DNA from: Spirochaetota bacterium
Lineage (GTDB): Bacteria > Spirochaetota > Spirochaetia > Treponematales > Rectinemataceae
Reading direction: 5' to 3'
DNA: 64,000 nucleotides
NCBI GenBank assembly: GCA_029265615.1
Contig: JAJUIB010000011.1
Span: 42,410 to 106,409 of the forward strand
Below, piece by piece: positions 52,455-61,342 of the stretch. The position numbers were made by a program, and so were the translations under genes. Position 1 is the first letter of the stretch; every line of letters begins with the position of its first letter. Below the pieces are notes generated by a model. The model was not told the origin of the DNA and made no database searches. It was given only the letters and a program-made list of their open reading frames with translations.

Positions 52455-53555
52455 ATGGATCGAGCCTTCGCGCGGTTCGCGGAACGGGGTATCGCGCTCC
52501 GGGAAGCTTTTTTCACGGCCCTCGACCGCTATTTCGGCTGCGGTACGACGCACCTTCGTTTTGCGGTCGGCTCCGCCTCGATCATCGACCTTGCAAAAGC
52601 GGCAGATACGCTCGATTATCCCGGTCTTTTTTACGCGGATGCGGCATACGAGACGCCACAGGAGCGGCTCTATATCCGTAGCGCCGAAGCCGGCACCATC
52701 GCGGAGCGTGCGGCCTTTGCGCCGCTTGAGCTCCTCTTCGACCCCGAACGGAGGGTCTATCTCGATCCAGCGGGGATATATCCAGAGCTTCGCGCCCGTG
52801 TGCTTGCGCCGCGCACGGCGCCTGCGGAAGAGCTCATCTTCGGAGCAGCAGGACTGCTTGCGCGCTATGACTATGAGCTACCTGCGGACTTTGTGCCGGC
52901 TGCCCCGCGCGATTTCCCCCTCACCGCGCAACGCGACCTCCTTGAGCTTGTCCTTACGGGGCAACATCCCGAACGCGCATTCGGCTTTCTCGTGCAAACG
53001 GGCTTTGTTGGAGAATACTGGCCCGAACTTGCGCAGCTTGCCGGGGTGAGCCAGTCAAAGGAGTACCACCCCGAAGGCGACGCCTGGGAACATACGCTTG
53101 AGACCTTCCGCTATCGCAAACGGCCCGACCTCTCGCTCTCGCTCGCTCTCCTCCTCCACGATACGGGCAAACCGCGCGCGAAAGGATCTGGTGGTCGCCG
53201 CTTCGATCGCCATGCGGAAATAGGCGGCGATGTCGCCTCGCGATTTCTTTCACGGCTCGGTTTTCCGGCGCCCCTAATCGCCGATGTCACCTTTCTCGTC
53301 CGCTACCACATGCTGCCGGCGGCGCTCCCCCGGCTACCGCTCGATCGCGGGGGAATCGAGGCGCTGGACGACCCTCGCTTCCCCCTCCTCCTTGAGCTGT
53401 ACAAATGCGATGAACTTTCCACCTTCCGCGGGCCTGACGGCTACTATGCATCCTGCGCCGCTTACCGCGCCTACATACGGCGCGGGAGCCCCGCCCGTCG
53501 GAATGCGGAGGCGGTGCGGCTTTCCCGCCTGTATCTCGAGGAGGGGATCCGGTGA
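52455..53555 (+). CDS. HD-domain protein resembling the HD region of CCA-adding enzymes
   Basis: 366 residues. Residues about 1-165 form an N-terminal part reminiscent of a tRNA nucleotidyltransferase/poly(A) polymerase head (RFAVGSASIIDLAKAAD, LFDPERRVYLDP) but without the GGxxRD and DxD motifs needed for nucleotide transfer. The second half is an HD domain: WEHTLETFRY, LALLLHDTGKPRA, HAEIGGDVASRFL and VRYHM. It may be a phosphohydrolase that descended from a CCA-adding enzyme. It is coupled (TGA/GTG overlap) to a GGDEF cyclase gene, which hints at a role in nucleotide signalling. Confidence 0.75.
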   Translation: MDRAFARFAERGIALREAFFTALDRYFGCGTTHLRFAVGSASIIDLAKAADTLDYPGLFYADAAYETPQERLYIRSAEAGTIAERAAFAPLELLFDPERRVYLDPAGIYPELRARVLAPRTAPAEELIFGAAGLLARYDYELPADFVPAAPRDFPLTAQRDLLELVLTGQHPERAFGFLVQTGFVGEYWPELAQLAGVSQSKEYHPEGDAWEHTLETFRYRKRPDLSLSLALLLHDTGKPRAKGSGGRRFDRHAEIGGDVASRFLSRLGFPAPLIADVTFLVRYHMLPAALPRLPLDRGGIEALDDPRFPLLLELYKCDELSTFRGPDGYYASCAAYRAYIRRGSPARRNAEAVRLSRLYLEEGIR

Positions 53556-54985
53556 GCGAAGAGCGAGAGCGTGCGGTGCGCGGCCTTTCCGCCGCGCTCT
53601 TTGGCGCGGAGCGCGCAGGCCATCCCAACGAACTCCTCGCCACTGACGCGATCCTCGAACTCTTCGAGATGGCCGATCTCGGGGTTCTCGTCGTTGACAC
53701 GGAAAACCACATCGTCTACCGCAATCAACGTGGCGAAGAGCTTATCGGCCTGCCTTCCCCCTTTCTCGATACGCAGCCGAGCCTGGAAGAGGCGACGCGC
53801 ATCTGGGCGGAACGGGAAGGCTTCGACGCGACCGAAACAGCGCGGCTCCTCGCAGTCGCCGACTCACGGGTCCAGGCGGCGCGGGTGATTCCAAGCTGCG
53901 GCCGCTTTCTGAGCGCACAGAGCCTTCCCTTGCCTTCAGGCGGCCTCGTCCTCCTCTATATCGACGTGACCGAAACCGAAAGGCTGAGGCGAAAAACCGC
54001 AGAGGACGCCCGACTCCTTGCGACCATCCTCGAGGCGGCGCCCTGCTTCATCGCCTACCTCGATCGCGCGGGGCGCTTTGTGTTCGCGAATCGCATGTAC
54101 GCCGAACAGTTCGATCTCCCCCTCGAACGCATCATTGGGCGCGACTTCTCCGAGCTTCTCGATCCCGAAGTCGCAAAAGAGCGCGCGCCGCTCCTTGAAC
54201 GCTGCCTTTCCGGGGAAACGGTATTCTTTTCGGGCACCGGCCCCGTTCCCGCAAAGCACATCAAAGAGGTGCACGGCATCTTTGCGCCGGTTAAGGGACA
54301 GAGTGGCGAAGTCGTGGGGGCGGTCGTCGTGCTCGTCGACGACACGGAACATCGCGCACTCGAACGCGAACTTGAGGCGAAAAACCGGGAACTTGCCGCC
54401 GCCAACGCCGAGCTTAAGCGGCTTGCGACCACGGACAGCCTGTCGGGAGCGCTCAACCGCGGCTCGATCCTCGCCGCCCTCGACGAGGAGATCAAGAAGG
54501 CGGCGCGTTACCGACACGGTCTCTCGATCGTTCTTTTCGACATGGATCACTTCAAGCTTGTAAACGACCTCCACGGGCACGCCGCAGGCGACGAGGTTAT
54601 CCGTCGCTTCGCAGAGGTCTGTCGCCGTTCCTTCCGCGAAACCGATTCCTTCGGTCGCTACGGCGGCGAAGAATTCCTCGCCGTCCTCCCTGAGAGCGAC
54701 GAACGGGGTGCCTTCGATGCTGCGGAACGAGCCCGCGCCGCAATGGCGGCCGAACGCTTCGCGCCGCCGCCCGGCGCGCCATCAGGCGCGCCGCCCGATG
54801 CGGGCGAGTACGCGGCAACCGTCTCTGCAGGCGTCGCAAGCTGGGAGGATGGGCTCGACGCAGACATGCTCCTCGCCCGCGCGGACGCCGCCCTCTACCG
54901 GGCGAAAGCGCGGGGCCGGAATCGCGTTGAAACGCAGAGCGGAAGCGGTCCGCGAAAAAACGGCGAATGCGCGGATGCGCGCTAG
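53552..54985 (+). CDS. PAS-domain diguanylate cyclase (GGDEF) with an intact inhibitory site
   Basis: 477 residues from GTG 53552, overlapping the stop of the HD gene. Two PAS domains (about 28-150, 155-270), a short coiled linker (ELEAKNRELAAANAELKRL), then a GGDEF domain with the active motif GGEEF (about 371). The product-inhibition I-site RETD lies exactly five residues before it. DMDHFKLVNDLHGHAAGD is the substrate/metal loop. It should make c-di-GMP from GTP and be feedback-inhibited. No membrane segment is seen, so sensing is cytoplasmic. Confidence 0.94.
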   Translation: MSEERERAVRGLSAALFGAERAGHPNELLATDAILELFEMADLGVLVVDTENHIVYRNQRGEELIGLPSPFLDTQPSLEEATRIWAEREGFDATETARLLAVADSRVQAARVIPSCGRFLSAQSLPLPSGGLVLLYIDVTETERLRRKTAEDARLLATILEAAPCFIAYLDRAGRFVFANRMYAEQFDLPLERIIGRDFSELLDPEVAKERAPLLERCLSGETVFFSGTGPVPAKHIKEVHGIFAPVKGQSGEVVGAVVVLVDDTEHRALERELEAKNRELAAANAELKRLATTDSLSGALNRGSILAALDEEIKKAARYRHGLSIVLFDMDHFKLVNDLHGHAAGDEVIRRFAEVCRRSFRETDSFGRYGGEEFLAVLPESDERGAFDAAERARAAMAAERFAPPPGAPSGAPPDAGEYAATVSAGVASWEDGLDADMLLARADAALYRAKARGRNRVETQSGSGPRKNGECADAR

Positions 54986-55048
54986 ATCCATGCTGCTCCC
55001 CCGCCAGACCCGCCCGAATCCGTGATGCGTGGAGACTTCCGGCACCGA

Positions 55049-55078
55049 TTGACGCCGCGGCCTGCGGCCGCATAGCAT
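55049..55078 (+). promoter_or_regulatory. Promoter of the M24 peptidase gene, predicted leaderless
   Basis: TTGACG, 18 bp, TAGCAT, then 6 bases to ATG 55085. No Shine-Dalgarno precedes the start. Confidence 0.55.
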
Positions 55079-55084
55079 GGGACC

Positions 55085-56503
55085 ATGTTCGAAGCCCAGA
55101 TATATCAGCGCCGCCGCGCAGCCCTCATTGGGGGCCTCGCCGCACGCGGCTGTCATGAAGGCCGTGTACTTTTCCTTGGGAACAGCGAAAGTCCCATGAA
55201 TTACGCCGACAATGCCTATCCCTTCCGCCAGGATTCGAGTTTCCTCTATTTTTTTGGCCTCGCACGTCCAGGGCTCGCTGCATGCATCGAGCTCGGAACG
55301 GGGCACACCACGCTCTTTGCCGACGATCCCTCGGTTGACGACCTCGTATGGACGGGCCCCCAGCCCGCCGCGGCCGAGCTTGCCGCGCTGACGGGGGCGG
55401 ATGAGGCGCGGCCGCGCTCCGCGCTTGCCGCCTTCGCTGGCCGTACGCGGAGCGCGATCCTCTATCTGCCGCCCTACCGAGCGGACACGCGCTACGAGCT
55501 CGCCGAACTCCTGGGTATCCGCCTGGCCGACGTGGAGGCGCAGGTATCCATTCCCCTCGTCCGTGCCGCGCTTGAGCTTCGCGAGTGCAAAGCCCCCGAG
55601 GAAATCGCTGAGATCGAAACGGCGGTCGCGACAACGGTCCAGATGCACCGCGCGGCCCTCGCCTGTGCCCGTCCCGGCATGCGAGAAAGCGAAATCGCGG
55701 CTCGGGTGACCGAAATTGCCCTTGCATCGGGCGGCGGCCTTTCCTTCCCCGTCATCGCGACCACCCGCGGCGCAACGCTCCACAACCACGATCACAGCCG
55801 CCTCCTTGAGGCGGGCGATTGCTTCCTCCTCGATTGCGGGGCGGAAACCGCGCGCGGCTATGCAGGCGACCTCACGACGAGTTTTCCCGTCGGACCGCGC
55901 TTCGACGATCGGCGGCGCGCGTTGTACGAGATCGTCCTTGCGATGGGTCAGGCGGCCGTCGCGGCCATTGCGCCCGGCCGACCCTTCCGCGACGCCCATG
56001 CCGCTGCCGCGCGTGCCGCGGTCGAGGGTCTTGCCACGCTCGGCCTCATGCGGGGTGAGCCCGAGGAAGCCGTCGAACGGGGCGCACACGCGCTCTTTTT
56101 CCCGCACGGACTCGGGCACCAGATCGGCCTCGACGTGCATGACATGGAGAGCTACGGCGAAATCTGGGTGGGCTACGATGGCGCCGAGCGCCGCAGCGAT
56201 TTTGGGTGGAAGTCGCTCCGACTCGCAAAGCCGCTCAAAGTCGGCATGGTGTTCTCTGTGGAACCCGGGCTTTACTTCATCCCCGGGCTTGTCGCGCGCT
56301 GGAAGGCGGAACGGAAATTCGAGGCCTTCATCGACTATGCGGCCGTAGAAAACTTCCTCGACGTAGGCGGCTTCCGCAACGAGGAGGACTGGATCGCAAC
56401 CGAAACAGGCGCGCGCCGTCTCGGCCCTGATTTTGACAAGTCCCTCGCTGCGATCGAGGCAGCGCGGGACGAGGCGGCGCGGTCCGACGCGCGAGAGAGA
56501 TGA
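55085..56503 (+). CDS. pepP: M24-family aminopeptidase P (Xaa-Pro aminopeptidase)
   Basis: 472 residues, a usual length for PepP. The N-terminal domain begins RRRAALIGGL and has NYADNAYPFRQDSSFLYFFG. The catalytic pita-bread domain holds all five metal ligands: DCGAE and GDLTT (two Asp), HGLGHQIGLDVHD (His), VEPGLY and FRNEEDW (two Glu). It removes N-terminal residues before proline. It overlaps the following M20 gene by 4 bp, so the two form an operon for peptide or amide breakdown. Confidence 0.92.
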   Translation: MFEAQIYQRRRAALIGGLAARGCHEGRVLFLGNSESPMNYADNAYPFRQDSSFLYFFGLARPGLAACIELGTGHTTLFADDPSVDDLVWTGPQPAAAELAALTGADEARPRSALAAFAGRTRSAILYLPPYRADTRYELAELLGIRLADVEAQVSIPLVRAALELRECKAPEEIAEIETAVATTVQMHRAALACARPGMRESEIAARVTEIALASGGGLSFPVIATTRGATLHNHDHSRLLEAGDCFLLDCGAETARGYAGDLTTSFPVGPRFDDRRRALYEIVLAMGQAAVAAIAPGRPFRDAHAAAARAAVEGLATLGLMRGEPEEAVERGAHALFFPHGLGHQIGLDVHDMESYGEIWVGYDGAERRSDFGWKSLRLAKPLKVGMVFSVEPGLYFIPGLVARWKAERKFEAFIDYAAVENFLDVGGFRNEEDWIATETGARRLGPDFDKSLAAIEAARDEAARSDARER

Positions 56504-57681
56504 GTATGCGCTTCCCCCTCGAACGGGTCCGCACCCATCTGCCACGTCTCATCGAGCGAAGGCGCGCCCTTCATGCAATACCTGAACTCGGCCGCGAACT
56601 TCCGCGCACCGCAGCCTATGTGGAAACGGCGCTCCGCGACATCGGGCTTTCGCCGCGTCGCGTCGGCGATGGCATGTGGGTGGACATCGGAGAGCGCGGA
56701 CCGCTTGTCGCGCTACGCGCCGACATGGACGCCCTCCCCATCGGTGAGGAGACGGGTGCGGCCTACGCGTCAGCCATTCACGGCCGCATGCATGCATGCG
56801 GCCACGACGCCCACACCGCCGCGCTTCTGTGCGCCGCGGAAATTTTCGCGCAAGACGCGCGCGCGCTTCCCTTCCGCGTGCGCCTCATTTTTCAGACAGG
56901 CGAAGAGGGGGCGTTCGGCACGCTTGAGCTCATCGAGGCGGGCGTCCTCGAGGGGGTCGCCGCGATCGCCGCAGGCCATGCGGGCGACCTCTCCGATGAG
57001 CTTGAGCCCGGAGAGCTCGGTTTCCTCCCGGGGCCGATGATGGCGGCGAGCGATCGCTTCCGAGGCGCCTTCGTGGGTTCGGGAGGGCACGGCTCCGCGC
57101 CGCACCACAGTCCCGATCCGATCGCCGCCTTCGCGGAGTACCTCATGGGGCTCCAGTATTTCCGCTCCCGCGAGCTCGACCAGTCGCGGCCGGCGGTCAT
57201 CTCAGTGTGCCAGGTGGAGGCGGGCTCGACCTTCAACGTCATACCCGAGCGACTCTCCTTCATGGGCACCGCGCGGAGTCTTGACGCCGACATCCGAACC
57301 CATCTTGAAACAAAGACGCGCGAAACCGGCGAAGCCATAGCCACATTGCGCGGGCTCGGCTTCGAGTTCGAATGGCTCGGCGGCTATCCGCCCCTCGTGA
57401 ACGACAAGCGCTCCACCCTCGTCGCGGAAGAAGCCGCCTGTAGCCTTTTCGGCGAAGGCCGTATAAAACGCCTAACGCGGCCGATCATGGGCGGCGAGGA
57501 CTTCGCCTACTACCTCGAGCGGATACCCGGCTGCTTCTGGTTCATAAACACCCAGGCGCCCGGACGCGGCATCGTCTGGCCGAACCACAATCCCCGGTTC
57601 GACCTCGACGAAAGCCTTCTTCCCGACCTCTGCGCGGCGCACCTCGCCCTCGCCGAAGCGCTTGCAAAGGCCTTCGCCTGA
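56500..57681 (+). CDS. M20D-family amidohydrolase (hippurate/N-acyl-amino-acid hydrolase type)
   Basis: 393 residues. Metal and catalytic motifs: RADMDALPIGEE, MHACGHDAHTA, QTGEEGAFG, a His in AAGHAGDL and MGGEDFAYY. The dimerisation domain contains GSGGHGSAPHHSPDPI. Members hydrolyse N-acyl or aromatic amides of amino acids; the substrate is not fixed by sequence. ATG 56500 overlaps the stop of pepP. It ends 4 bp before the convergent molybdenum hydroxylase gene. Confidence 0.92.
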   Translation: MSMRFPLERVRTHLPRLIERRRALHAIPELGRELPRTAAYVETALRDIGLSPRRVGDGMWVDIGERGPLVALRADMDALPIGEETGAAYASAIHGRMHACGHDAHTAALLCAAEIFAQDARALPFRVRLIFQTGEEGAFGTLELIEAGVLEGVAAIAAGHAGDLSDELEPGELGFLPGPMMAASDRFRGAFVGSGGHGSAPHHSPDPIAAFAEYLMGLQYFRSRELDQSRPAVISVCQVEAGSTFNVIPERLSFMGTARSLDADIRTHLETKTRETGEAIATLRGLGFEFEWLGGYPPLVNDKRSTLVAEEAACSLFGEGRIKRLTRPIMGGEDFAYYLERIPGCFWFINTQAPGRGIVWPNHNPRFDLDESLLPDLCAAHLALAEALAKAFA

Positions 57682-57685
57682 AAGC

Positions 57686-60343
57686 CTAGGGCGACGAACT
57701 TCCGGCGCGCCGCCGCGCATAGGGCGTCCCCTCGAGCGGAAGGCTCGTCCTTAGGCGCCCGTCAAAGGCGCGATAGGCGTTTGCGCAAGCGGCTGTGGTC
57801 GGAATGGCGGATATCTCGCCCACACCCTTCGCGCCGTAGCCCGCGCCGGACGGGACCTCCCCGCGCACGATAATCGTTTCGATAGGGGGCACCTCGTCCG
57901 CGCGGAGGAGACCGAGGTTTCCAAATCGCGCAGTCGGGACGCAGTCTGCAAGCGGAAAATCCTCGGTGAGAGCAAAGCCAAGGGCCATGGCAACGCCGCC
58001 CTCCACCTGCCCCTCGAAGGCAAGTGGATTCACCACAAGGCCCGAGTCATGGGCGGCAACGACGCGCGCAAGCCGTCCTTCTTCGTCGAGTTCAACAAGG
58101 TGTGCGGCATAGGAATAAGCGATATGGCGAACGGGGTTGGCCTTGTCCGAGTCGAAGGGGTCGGTTTCCGCGAAGTACTCGCCTTCGAATGTCCTGCCTG
58201 CGAGGGCTGCATAGGGAAATCCTCTCACGGGCTTTATAGCGCCACCTGTATCGCCTCCGCGCACGGCAGCAAGAAGCGCGCACGCGGCGCGGCGCGCAGC
58301 TTCGCCAGAAAGGAGGGTCTGACGCGAGGCGGTTGTCGTACCCGAATTCGGCGTAAGGGCGGTGTCGGGGCGGAGAACCGAGACGAATGAGGGCGAAAGA
58401 CCAAGGGTGTCACAGACGACCTGGGCGAGCACCGTCGCAAGCCCTTGGCCGATGCAGGCCGCTCCCGAGAGCACCTCGACGTGGTCCTCAAAGACGCGAA
58501 GCGCACAGCGGCCAATGTCGCGATGGCCGACACCGATACCCGTGTTCTTAAAACCGCAGGCAATGCCCGCCGCCCTTCCCGCCGCCTTGGCAGCCTCCCA
58601 GGAGGGCTTGAGCGCGAGCAGGCACTCGCGTAGCGCGGTCTCAGGCCCCGCTCGCTGGCCGTTCGGCAGGGGCTCGCCGGGGCGGACTGAGTTTCGGAGG
58701 CGAAACTCGAGCGGATCGAGGCCCACCTTCGACGCAAGTTCATCGACCGCGAGTTCCAGGGCGAAGGCCGCCTGCGGCACGCCGAAGCCGCGGAAGGCTC
58801 CCGCGGGCGGATTGTTCGTGTAGACCGCGAGTCCCTCGACATCGATGTCCGAATAGGCATAGGGTCCACCAAGATGTGTCACCGCGCGGTGGACAACGGG
58901 ACTCCCGAGCGACGCATAGGCGCCGGTGTCAGCAACGATGCGTCCGCGAAGCGCCAGAAGCCGCCCCGACTCGTCACACCCTGCCTCAAGCTCGATCTCC
59001 ATGGCATGGCGCTTTACATGGACAAGCATCGACTCGGCGCGTGAAAAGACACACTTGACCGGGCGGCGCGCAAGGAACGCAAGGAGCGCAGCATGGTGTT
59101 GAACCGTCTGATCCTCCTTGCCGCCAAAGCCGCCACCTATGTATTCGGAGCGGACTCGCACCTTTTCAAGGGGAATGCCAAGGGTTTCGGCGACATAGCG
59201 CTGGCCGTCATAGACATTCTGCTCGCCCGTATGGACGCAAACCACACCCTCCGCGTCGGGCGGAAACGCGAGGGCGGCTTCGGGCTCGAGAAAGGCATGA
59301 TCGGTGAACGGCGTCGCGACACGTAGCGCAACGCGATGCGCGGCACGCGCAAGGGCGGCATCGGGATCGCCCCGTCTGAGGCGAAGCCGCGAGAGGACAT
59401 TGCCCTCAGGATGGAGACACGGCGCGCCTTCTGCAAGCGAAGCCTTGGGCGAAGAGAGGGGGGGAAGGGGTTCATACGCAACCCTAATCGCCGAAAGCGC
59501 CGCGCGGGCCGACTCGGGGCTTTCCGCAGCGACGAGGGCAAGCGCGTCGCCGACGTAGCGAGTCTCCTCGCCCACCGCGACAAGCGTCGGCCAATCGGCC
59601 ACGAGCTTGCCGATGTAGCGGCGCCCCGGTATGTCTTCGGCACGCGCGACCACGACGACGCCGGGTAGCGCGCGCGCGGCTGAGGTGTCGATCGAAAGAA
59701 TCCGCGCCCTCGGATGCGGAGAACGAAGCGCCGCACCATAGAGCATGCCGGGAACGGAAAGATCATCGACATAGCGCGCGCGGCCTTCCGCTTTCAAAAT
59801 GGCGTCGACGCGAACAAGGGCATCGCCGATGCGCGTGGATCCCACATCGCCGTTTTCGGCGTCGCCGTTTTTGGCGAAATCGCACGCGGCCTCACCGCGG
59901 CGACGCGCGGCGGCCAATCGAACCGCCGCGATGATTTTGCGATACCCAGTGCAGCGGCAGAGATTGCCCTTGAGCGCGCGGGCGATCTCCGCCTCAGTCG
60001 GATCGGGCCGGACGTCAAGCAAGGCCTTTGTCGCGAGGATCATACCCGGCGTACAGAACCCGCACTGGACCGCTCCCGCCTCTGCGAAGGCGCGTGCGTA
60101 CAGGTTGCGCTCATCCGCAGGAAGCCCTTCAAGCGTGACAATATGCGCGCCATCGACGCGCTCAAGAGGGGTCACGCAGGAGCGAATTGGCCTACCGTCG
60201 CGGAGCACCGTACAGGCGCCGCACACGCCTTCGCCGCAGGCATTTTTCGCCGCGGAGAGACAAGCCACGCCGCGCAGGTAGATAAGGAGACTTTGTCCCG
60301 GCTCCGCCGAGACCGCGCGACCGTTGAGCGTGAAATACACCAT
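57686..60343 (-). CDS. Molybdenum hydroxylase, fused [2Fe-2S] and molybdopterin subunits (xanthine-dehydrogenase-like)
   Basis: 885 residues from ATG 60343. The frame continues upstream to 60850 without similarity. Residues 1-150 hold two [2Fe-2S] clusters (C36, C41, C44, C56; C94, C97, C129, C131, as GEGVCGACTVL and CGFCTPG/CRCTG). After a linker comes the Mo domain: EGRARYVDDL, EYIGGGFGGKED, AFRGFGVPQ and the catalytic Glu in GAKGVGEISA. There is no FAD domain and no adjacent FAD subunit. The layout matches Desulfovibrio Mop-type aldehyde oxidoreductases, but AFRGFGxPQ resembles xanthine dehydrogenases, so a purine substrate is plausible. TATCCT lies 7 bases before the ATG (possibly leaderless). 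Confidence 0.88.
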   Translation of the reverse strand: MVYFTLNGRAVSAEPGQSLLIYLRGVACLSAAKNACGEGVCGACTVLRDGRPIRSCVTPLERVDGAHIVTLEGLPADERNLYARAFAEAGAVQCGFCTPGMILATKALLDVRPDPTEAEIARALKGNLCRCTGYRKIIAAVRLAAARRRGEAACDFAKNGDAENGDVGSTRIGDALVRVDAILKAEGRARYVDDLSVPGMLYGAALRSPHPRARILSIDTSAARALPGVVVVARAEDIPGRRYIGKLVADWPTLVAVGEETRYVGDALALVAAESPESARAALSAIRVAYEPLPPLSSPKASLAEGAPCLHPEGNVLSRLRLRRGDPDAALARAAHRVALRVATPFTDHAFLEPEAALAFPPDAEGVVCVHTGEQNVYDGQRYVAETLGIPLEKVRVRSEYIGGGFGGKEDQTVQHHAALLAFLARRPVKCVFSRAESMLVHVKRHAMEIELEAGCDESGRLLALRGRIVADTGAYASLGSPVVHRAVTHLGGPYAYSDIDVEGLAVYTNNPPAGAFRGFGVPQAAFALELAVDELASKVGLDPLEFRLRNSVRPGEPLPNGQRAGPETALRECLLALKPSWEAAKAAGRAAGIACGFKNTGIGVGHRDIGRCALRVFEDHVEVLSGAACIGQGLATVLAQVVCDTLGLSPSFVSVLRPDTALTPNSGTTTASRQTLLSGEAARRAACALLAAVRGGDTGGAIKPVRGFPYAALAGRTFEGEYFAETDPFDSDKANPVRHIAYSYAAHLVELDEEGRLARVVAAHDSGLVVNPLAFEGQVEGGVAMALGFALTEDFPLADCVPTARFGNLGLLRADEVPPIETIIVRGEVPSGAGYGAKGVGEISAIPTTAACANAYRAFDGRLRTSLPLEGTPYARRRAGSSSP

Positions 60344-60431
60344 GGCAAAGAGGATAACACTGGCACGCCCAAAGCGCGAGTCCCAGAACCTAAGGGAGGG
60401 AGGCATCTTTTCGCCCCGTGCCCATGCGCGG

Positions 60432-60437
60432 TATACT
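60432..60437 (+). promoter_or_regulatory. -10 element of ispH, very short leader
   Basis: TATACT with 8 bases to ATG 60446. The leader would be 0-2 bases, so the GAGG next to the ATG may be untranscribed. Confidence 0.45.
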
Positions 60438-60445
60438 TGAGGAAT

Positions 60446-61327
60446 ATGATTGTGAAGCGCGCGGCCGTCCTGGGCCGCTGCATGGGTGTCCGGCGTGCCG
60501 TCGAGCTCGCCCTTGCAACCGCCGCGGCCGAATCGCAGCGCGAAGGCCGTCCCCGCGCGGCCCCCTTCGCCTATACACTCGGGCCGCTCATTCACAACCC
60601 CCAGGCTGTCGCGGAACTCGCCGAGCGCGGCGTCGTTGCCATCTCGGAAACCGAGCTCGACGAACGCGTAAGCGGCATGGCGGTGGTGATCCGCGCCCAC
60701 GGCGTGCCTCCGGCGCTCCGCGCCCGGCTCGAATCGCTCGGCGCACACATCGTCGATGCGACCTGCCCCCGCGTCCTTGCAAGCCAGCGGCGCGCCCGGG
60801 ACTTTGCCGAGCGCGGCTACCTCGTGGTCATAGCGGGCGACCGCGACCACGGCGAGGTAGCCGGCATCGCGGGATACGCACCGGGCGCCATCGTCGTCGG
60901 AACGCCTGAAGAGGCAGCGGAAATCACAACCTCAGGACCGATAGCGCTCATCGCGCAGACAACGATCAAAGACGAGGAATATGCCGCAATCCGGGCATCG
61001 CTCGCACGCAGGCACCCCCAACTCGAAACGGTTGACTCGATCTGCCCGGCGACCGAAGAACGCCGCCGGGCCCTTGCCGAACTTGTACGCGAGTGCGACG
61101 CGGTTGTCGTCGTCGGCGGCAGAAATTCGGCAAATACCGCCCGGCTCCACAGTACTGCACTCTCGCTCGGCAAACCGGCATATCTCGTCGAGACCGCATC
61201 GGAGCTCCCCACCTCTGTGTTCGCCTTTTCACGGGTCGGTGTCACGGCCGGCGCCAGCACGCCCGACGAACTCGTCGCCGAAGTCGAAGCGGCCCTTCGT
61301 GCGGGAACCGCTCCTCGCCGCGTTTAG
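60446..61327 (+). CDS. ispH: 4-hydroxy-3-methylbut-2-enyl diphosphate reductase
   Basis: 293 residues. Last step of the MEP isoprenoid pathway, making IPP and DMAPP. The three cluster cysteines are C12 (LGRCMGVRRAVE), C107 (DATCPRV) and C200 (DSICPAT). Substrate histidines H50, H85 (RAHGVPP) and H135 (GDRDHGEV) are kept, and VGGRNSANTARL near the end is the diphosphate-binding loop. The sensor kinase gene follows 15 bp downstream. Confidence 0.95.
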   Translation: MIVKRAAVLGRCMGVRRAVELALATAAAESQREGRPRAAPFAYTLGPLIHNPQAVAELAERGVVAISETELDERVSGMAVVIRAHGVPPALRARLESLGAHIVDATCPRVLASQRRARDFAERGYLVVIAGDRDHGEVAGIAGYAPGAIVVGTPEEAAEITTSGPIALIAQTTIKDEEYAAIRASLARRHPQLETVDSICPATEERRRALAELVRECDAVVVVGGRNSANTARLHSTALSLGKPAYLVETASELPTSVFAFSRVGVTAGASTPDELVAEVEAALRAGTAPRRV

Positions 61328-61342
61328 GGCAGGAAAGCGGCT

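Noticed and set aside
54782..56545. 587-codon open frame on the minus strand opposite the GGDEF and pepP genes
   Set aside because: Both plus-strand proteins carry complete active sites; the minus frame has none.
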